46,513 nucleotides of DNA from Sporanaerobium hydrogeniformans (GTDB taxonomy: Bacteria; Bacillota; Clostridia; Lachnospirales; Cellulosilyticaceae). Made by a program: the position numbers and the translations under genes. Positions 10,349 to 20,184 of the stretch are shown one piece after another. The number at the start of each line of letters is the position of its first letter. Position 1 is the first letter of the stretch. The notes beneath the pieces were generated by a model. That model had not been told where the DNA came from. It saw only the letters and a program-made list of their open reading frames with translations, and did no database searches. The stretch spans positions 1 to 46,513 of the forward strand of contig NZ_PEDL01000021.1 in assembly GCF_002735925.1 (NCBI RefSeq). Direction: 5' to 3'.

Positions 10349-12091
10349 CTATGTTAATACGTACTCTATTGGAATACTTATTTTTATTTCAGCACCCCCA
10401 CACTTAGCATTTGAAAACTCTATTTTTGCTAAATCATTGTATAATATATTTAAGCGTTGTCTAATATTATAAATTCCTATATGCTCTCCATTTTGATCTA
10501 TTATTCTTTTATTACATCGAATTTTTTCAATAATATCCAAATCAAAACCATCCCCGCTATCTTGAATGACTATTTTTATTTTAGGAACAGCTACCTCATT
10601 TATTAAATTAACAGCTACATCTATAGTGAGTTTTTCACCTTGTACCATTTGATATTTTACTGCATTTTCAACAAATGTTTGAATGAGCATAGTTGGTATT
10701 AATGCATTTTCTAGTTTTAAATCTATTGATACATTATATATCAATCCATCTTGGTACCTAAGTTTTTGAAGTTTAATATAATTATTAACATGCTCCAATT
10801 CTTGTCTTAAAGTTACTCTTGTGGAATCATTCAATGTATAGCGAATATAATGACTAAGGGTTATTGTGACTTCTTGAATCAAATCTTCCTTACCAATAAT
10901 TGCTAAACTTCTTATTAAATTAAGGCAATTAACTAAAAAATGAGGACTAAGCTGTAATTGTAAGTATTGTAATTGCGCCTTTTGCTTAGTAATTTGTTCT
11001 TCATAAATATCGATTTTCAATTTTTTTATTTGTCTTGTCATATTATCAAAGGTATGATTAACCAGCTCAAATTCTTCACATACGTTTATGTTTTCTAATT
11101 TAACGTCCAGATTACCATCTTTTAATCCATTCATAGCATCTACAATAATATGTAATGGATTATATAAAAGTTTCTTTATTAATATAGAAAATAAAATAAT
11201 ACTAATAAGTACACTAAAGGCTACGATAATAAGTATCTTTTGAAAAGCATCTAAGCCTTCTAAAATACTATCATCACGAATCATTGCCACTAAGTAAAAT
11301 AGACCTTTATGACTCTCAACCCCAGTAGTAAAATATCTTTCTCCTTTATATATAAGATGACTATTTTCCGAAATGCCTTTCTCATTTATTGGAATGATTA
11401 AGTGATTAAGTTTATTGTCTAGAGGAACACCATTTAGATCACAAAGCATAATATTTTGAATGACTTTAGATGATTCTTCCTGTAAAGGTGATAAAATATT
11501 TTCTATATTAACCCAGCTACCCATATAAATATTTTTTATTTTAATAATACGTGCTAAATAAAACTTCCCATCTAAATCAATAGGAAACCACTTATCAACC
11601 TTGCTATTAGTTTCTTCGTAGAACTTTATTGTTTTAAGCTTTATATTTGTTTCAATATTTTTTAACTCTGAAAATGATATATGACTTTTTTCACTCTGTA
11701 TGTAAATATCTTCTTTAGGATAATACATAAATATCCCATCAACCATTTCATAACCCACTAAATTTTTATTAAATGTGTTCTTTATATTATATTCCGCTAA
11801 ATATCTATCAAATTCTGTTGTAGGATTTTCAATATTATTATACTCATACCAACTTAAACTTTGTGATATCAAAAAAGAATCAACAGCATTAAATGACGCT
11901 TCCATTTGATTTATATGAAGCTTTAACGTTCTTAAATTTGAATCTAACACTTGATTACGTACTATCTGAATAGCATATACATTATTAACAAACAGAATAA
12001 CAATTAATAAGAGTAGAATTGAAGAAGTCATTGTTACTAATCTAAATCTTAAAGAATTAAATCGCAAAAATGGTTTATGTTTTATCCACAT
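10349..12091 (-). CDS. YesM-type sensor histidine kinase
   Basis: 580-residue membrane histidine kinase of the YesM/LytS-like family. A transmembrane helix near residues 20-42, an extracellular sensor region, a second helix near 282-305, a HAMP linker, the His_kinase motif with phosphoacceptor H384 in LQLSPHFLVN, and a C-terminal GHKL ATPase (QDSGDGFDLD and HIGIYNIRQRL) appear in order. The ATG is preceded by CAGGAGA. It is first in the order kinase, regulator, binding protein, GH2, a common arrangement for sensing extracellular oligosaccharides. The ligand cannot be read from the sequence. Confidence 0.9.
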   Translation of the reverse strand: MWIKHKPFLRFNSLRFRLVTMTSSILLLLIVILFVNNVYAIQIVRNQVLDSNLRTLKLHINQMEASFNAVDSFLISQSLSWYEYNNIENPTTEFDRYLAEYNIKNTFNKNLVGYEMVDGIFMYYPKEDIYIQSEKSHISFSELKNIETNIKLKTIKFYEETNSKVDKWFPIDLDGKFYLARIIKIKNIYMGSWVNIENILSPLQEESSKVIQNIMLCDLNGVPLDNKLNHLIIPINEKGISENSHLIYKGERYFTTGVESHKGLFYLVAMIRDDSILEGLDAFQKILIIVAFSVLISIILFSILIKKLLYNPLHIIVDAMNGLKDGNLDVKLENINVCEEFELVNHTFDNMTRQIKKLKIDIYEEQITKQKAQLQYLQLQLSPHFLVNCLNLIRSLAIIGKEDLIQEVTITLSHYIRYTLNDSTRVTLRQELEHVNNYIKLQKLRYQDGLIYNVSIDLKLENALIPTMLIQTFVENAVKYQMVQGEKLTIDVAVNLINEVAVPKIKIVIQDSGDGFDLDIIEKIRCNKRIIDQNGEHIGIYNIRQRLNILYNDLAKIEFSNAKCGGAEIKISIPIEYVLT

Positions 12092-12401
12092 ATATTATTT
12101 CTCCTGTTCTAAAAAGCAATTATCATATTATAACATATTTAAAAATTATCTTATAACTATTATTATAGTATTATACAAAAATCTATGAATAGTTTAAAAA
12201 AACCTCATAATTATACTATATATTTTATTATTAAAATAATTAATTTTACTTGTACCATCTTACCTCAGATTGGATAGGCTACAATAAACTAGACAGATTT
12301 TTTAAGGCTATGTAAAATTAGGGCTGACACCCAACTAATCTAATTGATTAATTGCGCAACAGCCCCTTGCCACTTTTTTTTATTTACAGTTCTTCAAGAT
12401 A
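12092..12401. other. AT-rich intergenic region with a second hairpin
   Basis: I see no gene here. On the minus strand it contains a TATAAT box (about 12160-12175) with a poor -35, a candidate promoter for the kinase. A hairpin at 12321-12365 (GGGCTG/CAGCCC ends, with an imperfect inner AACTAATC/GATTAATT stem) is followed on the plus strand by a run of eight T. No plus-strand gene feeds it, so it may be a remnant element or back-up terminator. Confidence 0.4.
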
Positions 12402-12430
12402 AAGCCACCAATAAGACTGATTGGTGGCTT
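12402..12430 (-). terminator. Terminator of the chemoreceptor gene
   Basis: An 11-bp perfect stem AAGCCACCAAT/ATTGGTGGCTT surrounds a 7-nt loop. On the minus strand it is followed by a short T-rich stretch. It lies 40 bp past the chemoreceptor stop codon. Confidence 0.75.
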
Positions 12431-12469
12431 GAACACAAAAATATTTATATACTCATTAGTAAAATACTT

Positions 12470-14533
12470 TTAATTAGTTTTGAATTTTTCAACTACCTGA
12501 TTTAGATCATTCGCAATCTCTTCATGGTCTTTGGACATATTTGAAACTTCTTTCACAACCTGAGACACTTCATTTACTGATAACATAATTTTACTACTAT
12601 TATCAGCTGTGCTTTGAGCAGATTCACATATGCTTTGAATTGCATCACTTACTTCATGCATAATGGTTTTAATATTAATAGACATGTCGGAAATTTTCTT
12701 AGAATTTTCTTCTATGGATTCTGCATCCTTTCCATATTGTCTTGCAATTTCCACAAAGTTATTATAATCTGGGGTAACTGTCTCTTGAACAAAGTTTAAT
12801 AAAGTCTTGGATTCTTCCGTTAAACTGCCAAATGCATCTTGCACATCGGTGATAGTATTTTGGATTTCTGTCACCGATTTTGATGTTTCATGAGCTAATT
12901 TTCCAATTTCAGTCGCAACAACAGCAAATCCTTTTCCATTCTCACCTGCACGAGCTGCCTCGATAGAAGCATTTAAAGAAAGTAAGTTAATCTGTTCCGC
13001 AATTCCAGCAATGGCATCAGCCATTATTTGAATGTTCTTGACAATATTTGCATTTTGTATACTCTTCTGCAGTTCCTGCTCATACTGTATAGAAAGCTGT
13101 ATTGCATACTCATAAGCTTTTTGGCTTGATTCACCAATTTTATTTGCTCTAATCCGTATCTCATCAGACATTTCTTTACCTCTGTCTGTTTCATTAACTA
13201 AAATGGATACAGATGCATTTACTTCCTGCGTGGATGCATTTACTTCTTCAGTAGCAGCACTTGCAGACATCGTGGCTTCATTGACAATTCCCATATAATT
13301 TTCAATGTTTCTAAACTGACTTAATAATTTTGTAGCTGAATGAGATAATTTATTACTAGAAACACTTATATTTCTTGCATGAGATAAAATATTTTTAATT
13401 ACATTCTTATTACTTCCAAACATTTTATTTAAAGAATTCCCCATGTGACCAAGCTCGTCTTTTGTTTTTATTGGTAAAGATTCTATGGTAAAATCTCCTT
13501 CAGCTAAATTTTCTGCAAAAGCTTGAACTATTTTAATACTTTTAGAAATTGATTTAACCTGAATGACTACACTTAATATAGATAAAATAACAGCAATTAT
13601 ACAGATAACCGAAAGGATGGCTATCAAGTGTTTTACCGGCTGATTCAATTCAGACTGGGGCATCTGTATAATTAATTTCCACCCTACTCCATTAATAGTA
13701 TCATAATATAGATTGTAAGTTCCATCTACCGCTTCATAGGTTGTTGTTCCGCTCTCCGAATTTAAAATATATGCTCCTGCCTGGGCTAATGATTTATTAT
13801 TATCTTCTTTAATATTTAAAGAAGATGTAACTTTTGTATTATCCTGACTTCCCAGGTAAACACCAGTTCCGCTTATAAGAATAGCGCTCCCATTCTGTCC
13901 TACCTTTATATTTTTTACAAGATTTTGAATAGATGAAAGTTCAATATCTACAGTAACACACCCAATAAATGTATTAGAATCATCCATAATTGGTGTTGAA
14001 CAGCTTGCCATAATGAGCTTCGAAGTTTCATCATAATAAGGATCTGTAATAATAGCCGTATATGAATTTTTTGCCTTTGTGTAGTAATCTTTTGAAAAAT
14101 AATCATAGCTTTCATTACTGTAGTCATATGTAACAACAACATTATCGCCATCTTTATAAATATAGGGTCCAACATATTGCTCTGTAGAATCATAAGCATA
14201 GGGTTCAAACCAAAGGCCACTTCCTAATACAATGTCATTATCTAGTATAATCTGCTGCAACATCTTTTCATAATCTGATAATTTTAAATTCTTATATGTT
14301 GTTCCCACAGTTCTAGAGATATTTGTTGCCGTTGAAGCAACAATATGCAGAGATTGTTCAATTTTATTCTTTTGGGCAGATAATTCTGCTGTCATCTGTT
14401 CTTCAATCTTCTTTTCAATAATATTTGTACTAAAATTTGCACTAATAACAGTTAAAATTAACATAGCTAAAATGATTACTGGTAATATAAATACCAATAG
14501 CTTCGTTCCAATTGTCTTAAATTTCATATCCAT
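12470..14533 (-). CDS. Methyl-accepting chemotaxis protein with Cache sensor
   Basis: 687-residue transmembrane chemoreceptor. A first transmembrane helix (about 10-32) is followed by a periplasmic-type double-Cache sensor domain (about 40-300), a second helix (about 303-325), a HAMP domain, and a long cytoplasmic coiled-coil signalling region. The highly conserved hairpin tip is visible ([20 protein letters not shown] and VATEIGKLA). The C-terminus ends VVEKFKTN without a CheR-docking pentapeptide. Two ATGs lie six bases apart; GGAAGGAGAG precedes both, and the second (14527) has the better spacing. It stands alone, with no che genes nearby. Cache domains often bind amino acids, organic acids or sugars; its ligand is unknown. 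Confidence 0.92.
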   Translation of the reverse strand: MDMKFKTIGTKLLVFILPVIILAMLILTVISANFSTNIIEKKIEEQMTAELSAQKNKIEQSLHIVASTATNISRTVGTTYKNLKLSDYEKMLQQIILDNDIVLGSGLWFEPYAYDSTEQYVGPYIYKDGDNVVVTYDYSNESYDYFSKDYYTKAKNSYTAIITDPYYDETSKLIMASCSTPIMDDSNTFIGCVTVDIELSSIQNLVKNIKVGQNGSAILISGTGVYLGSQDNTKVTSSLNIKEDNNKSLAQAGAYILNSESGTTTYEAVDGTYNLYYDTINGVGWKLIIQMPQSELNQPVKHLIAILSVICIIAVILSILSVVIQVKSISKSIKIVQAFAENLAEGDFTIESLPIKTKDELGHMGNSLNKMFGSNKNVIKNILSHARNISVSSNKLSHSATKLLSQFRNIENYMGIVNEATMSASAATEEVNASTQEVNASVSILVNETDRGKEMSDEIRIRANKIGESSQKAYEYAIQLSIQYEQELQKSIQNANIVKNIQIMADAIAGIAEQINLLSLNASIEAARAGENGKGFAVVATEIGKLAHETSKSVTEIQNTITDVQDAFGSLTEESKTLLNFVQETVTPDYNNFVEIARQYGKDAESIEENSKKISDMSINIKTIMHEVSDAIQSICESAQSTADNSSKIMLSVNEVSQVVKEVSNMSKDHEEIANDLNQVVEKFKTN

Positions 14534-14846
14534 TCTCTCTCCTTCCTAAATAGTACACTAATGAAAATTTATAATTTTTTAAGTATATATATTATAATGA
14601 GTTATATTCGCTAAATTTACAAGTAGAATAAACTCTAATTATGTAATATCTTTTCCCTAAAACTTAAGAAATTGGACAAACAGATATAAAAGGCATATTG
14701 GAACAATCTTTTCTCTGTTAATTAAGAATTAATTAATACATTCCGTTATTATAATGAAGTTAAAACCTAAAATCAACTCACTATGAAAAGGATCTATTTA
14801 ACGCTTACTACTATTTCTACACGAACACTTTATAAACGGTAAATTA
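14534..14846. other. AT-rich intergenic region, no gene seen
   Basis: No ORF with a ribosome binding site and no recognisable RNA was seen. On the minus strand CATTATAATATA near 14590-14600 could be a -10 box for the chemoreceptor gene, without a good -35 at standard spacing. I found no convincing sigma-28 motility promoter. Confidence 0.4.
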
Positions 14847-14885
14847 AAGGACTGCCATACAACAATCCATTGCATAGCAGTCCTT
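14847..14885 (-). terminator. Terminator of the GH31 gene
   Basis: A 16-bp stem with two G-U pairs on the minus strand (14847-14862 with 14870-14885) has a short loop and a TTTAATTT tail. It is 20 bp past the GH31 stop codon. Confidence 0.75.
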
Positions 14886-14904
14886 CAATTTACTCATACA
14901 GTAT

Positions 14905-17343
14905 TTAATCCCAACTAATGATTATACGTTTTCCTTCATATATAACAAGCTTTTCTTGCTCTTTAAGTTTTATTTTAAATTGTCTTACCTTTTCCATTCC
15001 TTCATATTCACCTTGTCTGTCACCTATTATTAAGCACTTATTCTCTTCTGACCATTTTATTGGAATCAGTGTATAGCTCCCTTGCTCAAAGTTGTAATTA
15101 TCACCTTCATCCTCATACAAGGTAAACTCACCATCTTGTCCTGAATAAACATTTAAAGTCATGGGCACAGCTACCTTTTGGCTAGCATATTGAAGTCCTT
15201 CTATTGTTGGGATAATAGCCCCACCTTTAACAAAGAGTGGCATTTTCTCTAAAGGTGCTTCGATGTCATACCAATTGCCACCCTCAAACACTTCTCCTGT
15301 CCAGTAATCATACCAAATTGTTCCTTGTGGTAAATAACAACCCCTCGTCTTTTCTTTAATAATCGCTTTGTTATCTGATTCATAATACATGGGTTCAGTC
15401 ACAGGACAAACTAAAAGAGAAGGTCCAAACATAAATTCATCTTCGATTTGACGTGCTGTCTCATCTTCTAAGAAATCGAATAATAAGCTTCTTAAAAGTG
15501 TTGAGTGTTCAAGATAGACTTTACCTGCAAGTGAGTAAATGTAGGGCATTAACTGATAACGAAGCTTAATAAACTTTTCAATGGTATCATAAAAAACATC
15601 TCCCTTTTCACCAAAGTTCCAGATTTCACGAGGAGTATCTGTACCATGAGAACGGAACATGGGAAGGAAAGTGCCGTATTGCAGCCATCTTACATAAAGT
15701 TCTCTATACCCTGCATCCTTCACACCCTCATTGTATTCACCTTGCCAAAACCAAAGAGGATTCGGATTATTATTGCAACCACATCCTCTATTTTGCCAAG
15801 CTGAACCTACCGTAAAAAAGGCACCAATATCAAGGGTCCAGTAAGGCATTCCACTTAAAGCAAAGTTAAGCCCTTCTCGAATTTGCTTTTTCAAAGTTTC
15901 CCATGTCGCACAAATGTCACCTGACCATAAAATAGTTCCATATTGTTGGCTAGAAGCATAGCCTGAACGTGTTAAATTAACCACTCTTTTTTCTTCTGTA
16001 GTTGCCCGTTGGTTTTCATATATCCCTTTAGCATGCATTAAAGCAAAGGCATTGGCCTGTGTTGCATCCAAATAATGTTTATGTTCCCCACCTACTAAGC
16101 TATAACGTTCCCATGGTTCTCTTTTAACAGGTCCGCCCCAATCAGGTCCACTAAAGGGCTCTGTGGAATCACACCACCATGCATCAAAACCACTTGAAAA
16201 AAGTTCTTCATTGGCCTGCTTCCAATACATCTGCCTTGCCTTCTCGTTAAAGGCATCATAAGTAGAATAGTCATTTAGTAAATAACCTGCTTGTAAAAAT
16301 TCGCTATGATTATCCCCACCTGCATTCATATTAGGCCATACAGAAACCATTGTATGTACATGATAATCGTGAATTTTGTTCATTGTTTCTTTCAAATTAG
16401 GGTAGCGTGTTTTATCTACCTTTTTCTCTCCCCAATAGCCAGGTTTCCATGTATTCCAATCTTGTACAATACAATCAAGAGGTATACCTCTTTTTCGATA
16501 TCTCTTAACAACATCTACAAGCTCGTCACCGGTTTTATAAGCCTCCTTAGATTGTATATAACCAAAAGCCCATTTAGGAAGTAAGCTAGCTCTTCCTGTT
16601 AAATAACGATAAGCTTCAATCACTTCATCTAATTTTTCGCCCCCCATAAAATAATAATCCATTTCTTCAATAGCATCCATAAAAATATAGGAACCATTAG
16701 GATCATCATTAAAGGTCATAAGAGAAGAACAGTTGAAAAGGATACCATAGCAATAAGAAGAAACAAAGAACGGAATAGGGATACGCATATTATGCTGATA
16801 TAAATATTGATTATATCCACGGTAATTATAAATACCTTCTTCACCTTGCCCTAAACCATAAATCCCCTCATCATCCTGCCAGTTAAAAAATAATTTACCA
16901 CGATAAGCTTGTCTGTCTATTACCTCTTTTAGATTACGAATGAAATTCCTCTCACCATCTACTGTTTTTACACGTTCAATAACAGGTGCTTCACCACCGG
17001 TTGTATAGCGAATAATATCTGTAGGAACAAGACTTTTCCCACCTTCTTCTAAATAAACTTCTCCGCTTCCTTGTTTCTTCCAAGTAAAGCGACCATTTTC
17101 TTTGCAAATACTTAAGCAAAGTCTTTGTGTTTCAATACAAATAGTCTCATCTGTTTCATCCACTGTATAATGCACCTCTAGAGGCGCCTTCTTCTCTATA
17201 ATAAGTGATGTATCCTTAAAGCTCTCACCTGTAGTATACATACACCTTACTATATCTTCCCGTTTTATTTCGATACACAGCTTACCTTGTTCTAAGTTAA
17301 ATAGAACCTTTTGTCCATCACATTTATAATTCTTAATATGCAT
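14905..17343 (-). CDS. GH31 alpha-glycosidase (alpha-xylosidase or alpha-glucosidase)
   Basis: Cytoplasmic glycoside hydrolase family 31 enzyme of 812 residues, no signal peptide. The catalytic nucleophile is D392 in WWCDSTEPF and the probable acid/base is D476 in WSGD. Flanking family blocks such as PYWTLDIGAF and the C-terminal all-beta domains are present. The WW(C/M)DSTEP form resembles alpha-xylosidases acting on xyloglucan fragments, but alpha-glucosidase activity cannot be excluded. I start at the ATG at 17343 because AAGGGGGAAG lies 8 nt upstream; the open frame extends 13 codons further without ribosome-binding support. It lies 142 bp downstream of the UROD-family gene and may be cotranscribed with it. 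Confidence 0.88.
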   Translation of the reverse strand: MHIKNYKCDGQKVLFNLEQGKLCIEIKREDIVRCMYTTGESFKDTSLIIEKKAPLEVHYTVDETDETICIETQRLCLSICKENGRFTWKKQGSGEVYLEEGGKSLVPTDIIRYTTGGEAPVIERVKTVDGERNFIRNLKEVIDRQAYRGKLFFNWQDDEGIYGLGQGEEGIYNYRGYNQYLYQHNMRIPIPFFVSSYCYGILFNCSSLMTFNDDPNGSYIFMDAIEEMDYYFMGGEKLDEVIEAYRYLTGRASLLPKWAFGYIQSKEAYKTGDELVDVVKRYRKRGIPLDCIVQDWNTWKPGYWGEKKVDKTRYPNLKETMNKIHDYHVHTMVSVWPNMNAGGDNHSEFLQAGYLLNDYSTYDAFNEKARQMYWKQANEELFSSGFDAWWCDSTEPFSGPDWGGPVKREPWERYSLVGGEHKHYLDATQANAFALMHAKGIYENQRATTEEKRVVNLTRSGYASSQQYGTILWSGDICATWETLKKQIREGLNFALSGMPYWTLDIGAFFTVGSAWQNRGCGCNNNPNPLWFWQGEYNEGVKDAGYRELYVRWLQYGTFLPMFRSHGTDTPREIWNFGEKGDVFYDTIEKFIKLRYQLMPYIYSLAGKVYLEHSTLLRSLLFDFLEDETARQIEDEFMFGPSLLVCPVTEPMYYESDNKAIIKEKTRGCYLPQGTIWYDYWTGEVFEGGNWYDIEAPLEKMPLFVKGGAIIPTIEGLQYASQKVAVPMTLNVYSGQDGEFTLYEDEGDNYNFEQGSYTLIPIKWSEENKCLIIGDRQGEYEGMEKVRQFKIKLKEQEKLVIYEGKRIIISWD

Positions 17344-17485
17344 CTTGTATCTTCCCCCTTTCTTATAGCTGCATATTAGCATTTTAAATGCAGAACTGTC
17401 TATAGCCTATTCCTTTTTAATTTTGTACTTATTTTCCCCGCTCTAGCCCATACCCCTCTTGTTTTTCTATTATAATATTAAATTT

Positions 17486-18544
17486 TTAGAGAGCCTTTAA
17501 AATACTTTTTTCTTCTTGCTTAACTCTAAGAGCTGCTCGAAAACAATCAACTAATTCTCCTATATCCGGTAGATAATGACTATATTTTACCTCACCCTCC
17601 ACATAAATGATTGGAATAGGAGTACTATCCTTCATTTTATGTTCAATGACTTTTACTTGCTTGCCTACAAGAGCTGCTGCTGTATAAACAGCTTCCATTG
17701 TATACTGACTCACTACACAACTCTCTGAATCAAAGGTGATACAGTCCACATTTACTGTTGTTAGTTCTCCTTTTAAGATATTCCTTCTATTTTCATATCC
17801 TTTATGAGTAGTCATTCCAAACTTGTAGGGTATTTCACCTTCTGATGTTTTATCCCCTTTAATAAGATTGACTCGTTTTCCTTGCTCTTTAATACACTCA
17901 AAAATAGGAGTAATATATGGCTCTACAAAGTTTTCGAAATGAGCTTTAGAAATATGAAAAGCCATAGGATCCACAAGAGCAATATTATCTACACCTAAAT
18001 TTATATACATTTGGGCAGTATGAAGGACAACTTTTTGACAAAATGTCATTAAGCATTCTACTTCTTCAGGCTCATCCAATAAATCATAAAAAACAGCTAC
18101 TCCTCGCAGGTGAAGCGCTAAGGTAAAGGGACCCGTCACAAGTCCATAAATCGCTTTTTCTTTACCAAAAGCTTTTACAATTTCCTTAGTAGCTTCTAAA
18201 ACTATAGGAAAACGCCCTTCCTTTTCTGTTGGGACTCTTAAATCTTCTAGTTTGGTTCCCTCTTCTAAAATATGATTAGATATCCGTGGAGGCTTATCTT
18301 TTGTATAAGTTAACTTACATCCCAGTGCTTCTGCCTCAAGCTGAAGGTCATATAAAATAGGCATTCTGTGAGAGCAGTAAAGACTACTTACCTTTATTGC
18401 TCCCTGCACGATATAGTCTGAGCATTTAAAATATTTTTCACTATCCACCTTAATAAGACTTGCTACGTGACAATTCATTAAAGAGAGCATTTCTTCTATT
18501 TCTTGATCCTGTTTTGGCTTTAGTACCTGCTGTCTTTCATACAT
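17486..18544 (-). CDS. UROD/MtaA-family protein lacking the HxC metal motif
   Basis: 352-residue member of the uroporphyrinogen-decarboxylase superfamily, closest in pattern to the MtaA/CmuA cobalamin:coenzyme methyltransferase branch (GLVTGPFTLALHLRG, VDPMAFHIS). In methyltransferases of this fold a zinc site is built from an HxCG motif after a beta strand. Here that segment reads NLIKGDKT, so the His is L227 and the Cys is K229. Both ligands are therefore absent, although a later cysteine pair (VDCITFDSESC) remains. AAAGGAGGGCT precedes the ATG. Neighbours are a MATE exporter upstream and a GH31 glycosidase downstream. It may be a divergent methyltransferase, a non-catalytic relative, or an enzyme with another chemistry. 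Confidence 0.75.
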   Translation of the reverse strand: MYERQQVLKPKQDQEIEEMLSLMNCHVASLIKVDSEKYFKCSDYIVQGAIKVSSLYCSHRMPILYDLQLEAEALGCKLTYTKDKPPRISNHILEEGTKLEDLRVPTEKEGRFPIVLEATKEIVKAFGKEKAIYGLVTGPFTLALHLRGVAVFYDLLDEPEEVECLMTFCQKVVLHTAQMYINLGVDNIALVDPMAFHISKAHFENFVEPYITPIFECIKEQGKRVNLIKGDKTSEGEIPYKFGMTTHKGYENRRNILKGELTTVNVDCITFDSESCVVSQYTMEAVYTAAALVGKQVKVIEHKMKDSTPIPIIYVEGEVKYSHYLPDIGELVDCFRAALRVKQEEKSILKAL

Positions 18545-18670
18545 ATATAGCCCTCCTTTCCATCATTTTCTCCCTCGTTCTATACTAAGCTTTTTAAAAG
18601 CATTCTTTTTGGTTACACAAAATTTCACCGTATTATTATACGTTTTATTTTGGATTTTCTATCTAAATAA

Positions 18671-19993
18671 TTACATACTATTGGTAATTTCTTTAGGAAT
18701 CAAAAGATATAAAACACCTCCTATTCCTGCTACAAGAAGCTCTGTTGTTGGAAACACACACCAAACACCTAATATGCCACCAAAAGAAGCTAACAAAAAG
18801 GCTAAGGGAATAATAATTAAAAATCCACGCAAAACAGAAATGATATGTGCAGGACGTGCATATTCGATTGAGGTAAAATAAACAGATATAATAATATTAA
18901 AGCCAACAAAAAGGCAGCTTGTAAAATAAATTTTTAATCCTATCATTGCAATACTTTGCAAAGCCTCATTTTGCTCACTGTTAAAAAGACTGATAATTTG
19001 TGAACCCCCTATAAATACAACCATATAAATCATTCCTGAAACAGCTACCACCAAGAGGAGAGCATATCGTAAAATAGTTTGAACATTGGAGTGATTCCCT
19101 ATTCCATAGTTACTACTAATGAGTGGCTGAATCCCCTGGGCAATACCTGTATATATGGAGACCATTACTAGTGAAAGGTTAGCAATAATACCATAGGCCG
19201 CAACTCCCATATTCCCCTGCAGTTTTAGCAGAATTGTATTAAAAACAATTATTACAATACCAGAAGATACCTCCGTAATAAGTGATGGCATACCGCTTGA
19301 AAAAATGTCACTACTAAGTTGCCTAAAAAGCCTAAAGTTAATTAGATGAAAGCCATTTCTCTTTTGAAGGAAAAAGGGACAAAGAATCAATAGACTTATT
19401 GCTGGTGCAAGACCCGTAGCAAGAACAGCTCCAAAAATCCCCATCTTAAGTGGAAACATAAAAATATAATCTAGGATAATGTTTGAAAAACTCCCCCCTA
19501 ACATGGCAATCATAGAAAGTTCGGGGGCTCCGTCATTTCGTACAAAACACAAAAGAACATTATTTATTATAAAAATAGGAGCAAATAATAGCACTACTTG
19601 TAAATAAGTTTTACTCATTTGAAAAACGGCCACATCAGCCCCTAATAATCGTACAAGGATTTCAGAAAAAAAGAAACCTATCACAAAAAATCCTCCCGCA
19701 AAGCTAAGTGCCAATAAAATGGTATTTGTAAATATTTGATTCATCTTATCCCTTTCACTTTGACTTTTAGCAATAGAATACCTAGTGGCACCTCCCATAC
19801 CAAGCATTAAACCACTTCCGTGAATAAAACTATAGATGGGAATTGCAAGATTAAGTGCAGTGAGCCCATTGGCTCCTAGCCCTTTTGAAACAAAATAAGT
19901 GTCTGCTAAGATATAGCAAGATAGCCCTATCATACCAAGAACATTTAATGATACGTATTTTATAAAATGACTAAGACAAGCTGTATTTTTCAT
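18671..19993 (-). CDS. MATE-family multidrug/guanidinium-type exporter (MepA-like)
   Basis: 440-residue inner-membrane transporter of the MATE family, with about twelve hydrophobic segments in two repeated halves. It would exchange Na+ or H+ for cationic compounds. AAAGGAG precedes the ATG by 7 nt. The 125-nt leader looks like a guanidine-IV (mepA-motif) riboswitch with a terminator, which links this pump to guanidinium or related toxic cations; that class is known to sit before mepA-type MATE genes. It has its own TTGACA promoter inside the spacer behind the ascorbate operon. Confidence 0.9.
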   Translation of the reverse strand: MKNTACLSHFIKYVSLNVLGMIGLSCYILADTYFVSKGLGANGLTALNLAIPIYSFIHGSGLMLGMGGATRYSIAKSQSERDKMNQIFTNTILLALSFAGGFFVIGFFFSEILVRLLGADVAVFQMSKTYLQVVLLFAPIFIINNVLLCFVRNDGAPELSMIAMLGGSFSNIILDYIFMFPLKMGIFGAVLATGLAPAISLLILCPFFLQKRNGFHLINFRLFRQLSSDIFSSGMPSLITEVSSGIVIIVFNTILLKLQGNMGVAAYGIIANLSLVMVSIYTGIAQGIQPLISSNYGIGNHSNVQTILRYALLLVVAVSGMIYMVVFIGGSQIISLFNSEQNEALQSIAMIGLKIYFTSCLFVGFNIIISVYFTSIEYARPAHIISVLRGFLIIIPLAFLLASFGGILGVWCVFPTTELLVAGIGGVLYLLIPKEITNSM

Positions 19994-20013
19994 AAAAACA
20001 CTCCTTTATACAA

Positions 20014-20120
20014 AAATAAAAAGCGTCAGAACTTCATATCTTCCGTGGCCTAACGATATGAAGTCTGACGCTTAACCCCTTTACCCGGCGGTAAAGGATA
20101 AGTCAGTAACGTATTCTATT
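20014..20120 (-). promoter_or_regulatory. Probable guanidine-IV (mepA motif) riboswitch, transcription-terminating
   Basis: On the minus strand the leader has a 7-bp hairpin (20078-20097) with loop CGCCGG. A long hairpin follows (20021-20073; 9+9 bp with one bulge, 14-nt loop containing GGCCACGG) and ends in a T-rich run (TTTTTATTTTT), which is an intrinsic terminator. The first loop (CGCC, CCGG) can pair with the second loop (GGC, CGG). An alternative stem, CTGAC 20102-20106 with GTCAG 20065-20069 (minus-strand sense), encloses the first hairpin and would break the terminator base. Position before a MATE gene fits the guanidine-IV class; family assignment is from memory of that class, not a search. 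Confidence 0.7.
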
Positions 20121-20129
20121 TTCTAAATG

Positions 20130-20158
20130 AGTTTAACACATGCCTTACTCCTTGTCAA
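20130..20158 (-). promoter_or_regulatory. Sigma-A promoter of the MATE leader
   Basis: TTGACA (20153-20158), a 17-bp spacer, then TAAACT (20130-20135), read on the minus strand. Transcription would start near 20120, at the 5' end of the riboswitch candidate. Confidence 0.65.
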
Positions 20159-20184
20159 TCTACACTACCATTCTGTAAAATCAC

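Noticed and set aside
12240-12380. Possible insertion-sequence remnant between kinase and chemoreceptor
   Set aside because: The hairpin and T-run looked suggestive, but I found no transposase fragment, terminal repeats or target duplication.
14534-14640. Sigma-28 motility promoter for the chemoreceptor
   Set aside because: No TAAA plus GCCGATAA pair with correct spacing was found.
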